64,000 nt of DNA, taken from assembly GCA_029866025.1 (NCBI GenBank), contig JARXAD010000013.1, positions 1 to 64,000 on the forward strand, given 5' to 3'. The translations under genes were made by a program, and so were the position numbers. Of the stretch, positions 62,867 to 64,000 are shown piece by piece (position 1 is the stretch's first letter; every line of letters starts with the position of its first letter). Under the pieces are notes generated by a model, which made no database searches, was not told the origin of the DNA, and saw nothing but the letters and a program-made list of their open reading frames with translations. Source of the DNA: Vampirovibrionales bacterium (lineage in GTDB: Bacteria; Cyanobacteriota; Vampirovibrionia; Vampirovibrionales; Vampirovibrionaceae).

Positions 62867-64000
62867 AGAAGCCGCCTTGGGCGGCTGGGGGCAGCGGGAT
62901 TCGGCGCGGGTGTGGCATCCTTTTACCCAGCACCAGTGGGGGGAATCGCCCATTCCACTAGTGCGAGGGAAAGGGGCTTACTTGTACGATGCCGATGGTA
63001 AAGCCTATCTGGATTTGGTGAGTAGCTGGTGGACCAACTTGCATGGCCATGGGCACCCCGTGTTGGTAGAGGCCATTGCCAGCCAAGCCGCGACGTTGGA
63101 TCATGCCATGTTTGCAGGATTTACCCATCTGCCCGCCATACAATTGTGCGAAGCACTGGCAACGGCGTTACCTGAGGCGCTGTCTCGGTTTTTCTTTTCC
63201 GATAATGGGTCGACGGCAGTAGAAGTGGCCCTAAAAATGGCCTACCAGTATTGGATTCAGAAAGACGAACCTGAGCGTCAGATGTTTTTAGCCTTTGAAG
63301 GAGGCTACCATGGCGATACCTTGGGGGCCATGGCCGTGGGTCGTGGGTGTGGGTTTCACGATCCTTTTTCAACATTATTTTGTGAGGTGCTGATTACTCC
63401 CCATGCAGCCACGTGGGAAAATGACCTTGACGTAGAGGCAAAAGAAGCGGCTGCTTTAAACAAACTGGATGAATTGCTTGAAGCCTACGGAGACAGGATT
63501 GCAGCATTTATTGCAGAACCGCTGATTCAGGGGGCCGGTGGCATGCGAGTGTGCCGACCGGATTTTTTAAACGCCGTGGTGGCCAAAGTAAAAGCCGCAG
63601 GCGTTTTGATTATTTTGGATGAGGTGTTTACAGGCTTTGGCCGAACGGGTACGGATTTTGCCTTGAATCAGCTGGCCTTTGTGCCGGATTTGCTATGTTT
63701 ATCCAAAGGGTTAACGGGGGGCATGATGCCCTTGGCACTCACGGTAGCCACACAAAAAATCTATCACGCTTTTTGGGGAGATTCGATTAGTCAGGCGTTT
63801 TTGCATGGGCATTCCTACACCGCCAACCCCATTGCGTGTGCGGCGGCGTTGGCGTCGTTTCAGCTATTGCAACGTGAGGATTGCATTCAACAACGAAAAA
63901 CCCTAGAGGCTACTCATCACGAAGGTCTTGCTTACTTAAAAGCCGCAGTCTCCAGCCTGTGCGCGCCTCGAATAATAGGCACTATTGCGGCGTGGAATGT
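62853..64000 (+). CDS. bioA: DAPA aminotransferase, 3' end beyond the window
   Basis: PLP aminotransferase using SAM as amino donor. ATG 62853 lies 14 bases inside the end of bioD. Visible 382 residues include VWHPFTQHQ, GKAYLDLVSSWWTN, FFFSDNGSTAVEVALKM, EGGYHGDTLGAMAVG, DEVFTGFGRTG and the PLP lysine in CLSKGLTGG. The frame is open to the window edge. Completes bioF-H-C-D-A. Confidence 0.93.
   Translation, partial: MVLIEEAALGGWGQRDSARVWHPFTQHQWGESPIPLVRGKGAYLYDADGKAYLDLVSSWWTNLHGHGHPVLVEAIASQAATLDHAMFAGFTHLPAIQLCEALATALPEALSRFFFSDNGSTAVEVALKMAYQYWIQKDEPERQMFLAFEGGYHGDTLGAMAVGRGCGFHDPFSTLFCEVLITPHAATWENDLDVEAKEAAALNKLDELLEAYGDRIAAFIAEPLIQGAGGMRVCRPDFLNAVVAKVKAAGVLIILDEVFTGFGRTGTDFALNQLAFVPDLLCLSKGLTGGMMPLALTVATQKIYHAFWGDSISQAFLHGHSYTANPIACAAALASFQLLQREDCIQQRKTLEATHHEGLAYLKAAVSSLCAPRIIGTIAAWN

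Overview
The window is a bacterial chromosome segment of roughly even GC content. It encodes a Gram-negative cell: Kdo synthesis (kdsD-kdsC) implies lipopolysaccharide, FliS implies a flagellum, and IspE implies the MEP isoprenoid route. Several genes have a cyanobacterial-lineage flavour: a GyrA whose first C-terminal blade reads NRATRGK, a large Ski2/Mtr4-like helicase, System II cytochrome c biogenesis (Ccs1-CcsA), and a DhnA-type class I aldolase. No photosynthesis gene is present. My best guess is a non-photosynthetic relative of cyanobacteria (Vampirovibrionia/Melainabacteria type), but this is inference from gene content and no tree was built.

Layout. 1-10 kb: the 3' end of an unknown gene, gyrA, a helicase, purine nucleoside phosphorylase, a tryptophanase-like lyase and an OsmC protein. 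10-20 kb: ubiD, thrS, a fliS/fliT-like pair, a sugar nucleotidyltransferase-like protein, ksgA-ispE, and several small accessory genes. 20-24 kb: a GNAT/EamA/M15-peptidase group, then about 1 kb with no convincing protein gene but several terminator hairpins. 24-31 kb: Fe-S carriers (Nfu, A-type), kdsD-kdsC, TerC, a PRMT-like methyltransferase and a tandem acetyltransferase-like protein. 31-34.3 kb: four adjacent low-complexity, single-span membrane proteins, one with a caspase-like C-terminus. 34.5-41.4 kb: ndk, tRNA-Ala(CGC), dut, tpiA, proS and an M48 peptidase-FKBP fusion. 41.6-43.4 kb: an orphan tail-fibre-like pair. 43.6-55 kb: ccsA-ccs1, mscL, rlmN, mrp, folD, a dicarboxylate symporter and ugd. 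55-64 kb: a GDPD, fructose-bisphosphate aldolase-gapdh, and a biotin locus (bioB divergent from bioF-bioH-like-bioC-bioD-bioA, the last running off the window).

The most interesting signal is a scattered set of small accessory proteins that start in a similar way (often MN[I/L]..., then R-F-G or R-F-A within about 16 residues). Two of them are broken by a 7-C homopolymer a few codons from a well-placed start codon. C7 runs in housekeeping genes of the same window (tpiA, ubiD) are in frame, so the two breaks look like possible phase-variable switches rather than a general assembly fault. Many of these genes, the low-complexity cluster and the M48-FKBP gene have a TTTGTAAC-type element about 90-120 bases upstream of the start codon; four of these elements are inverted repeats. 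This suggests a co-regulated accessory set, but it needs genome-wide counting.
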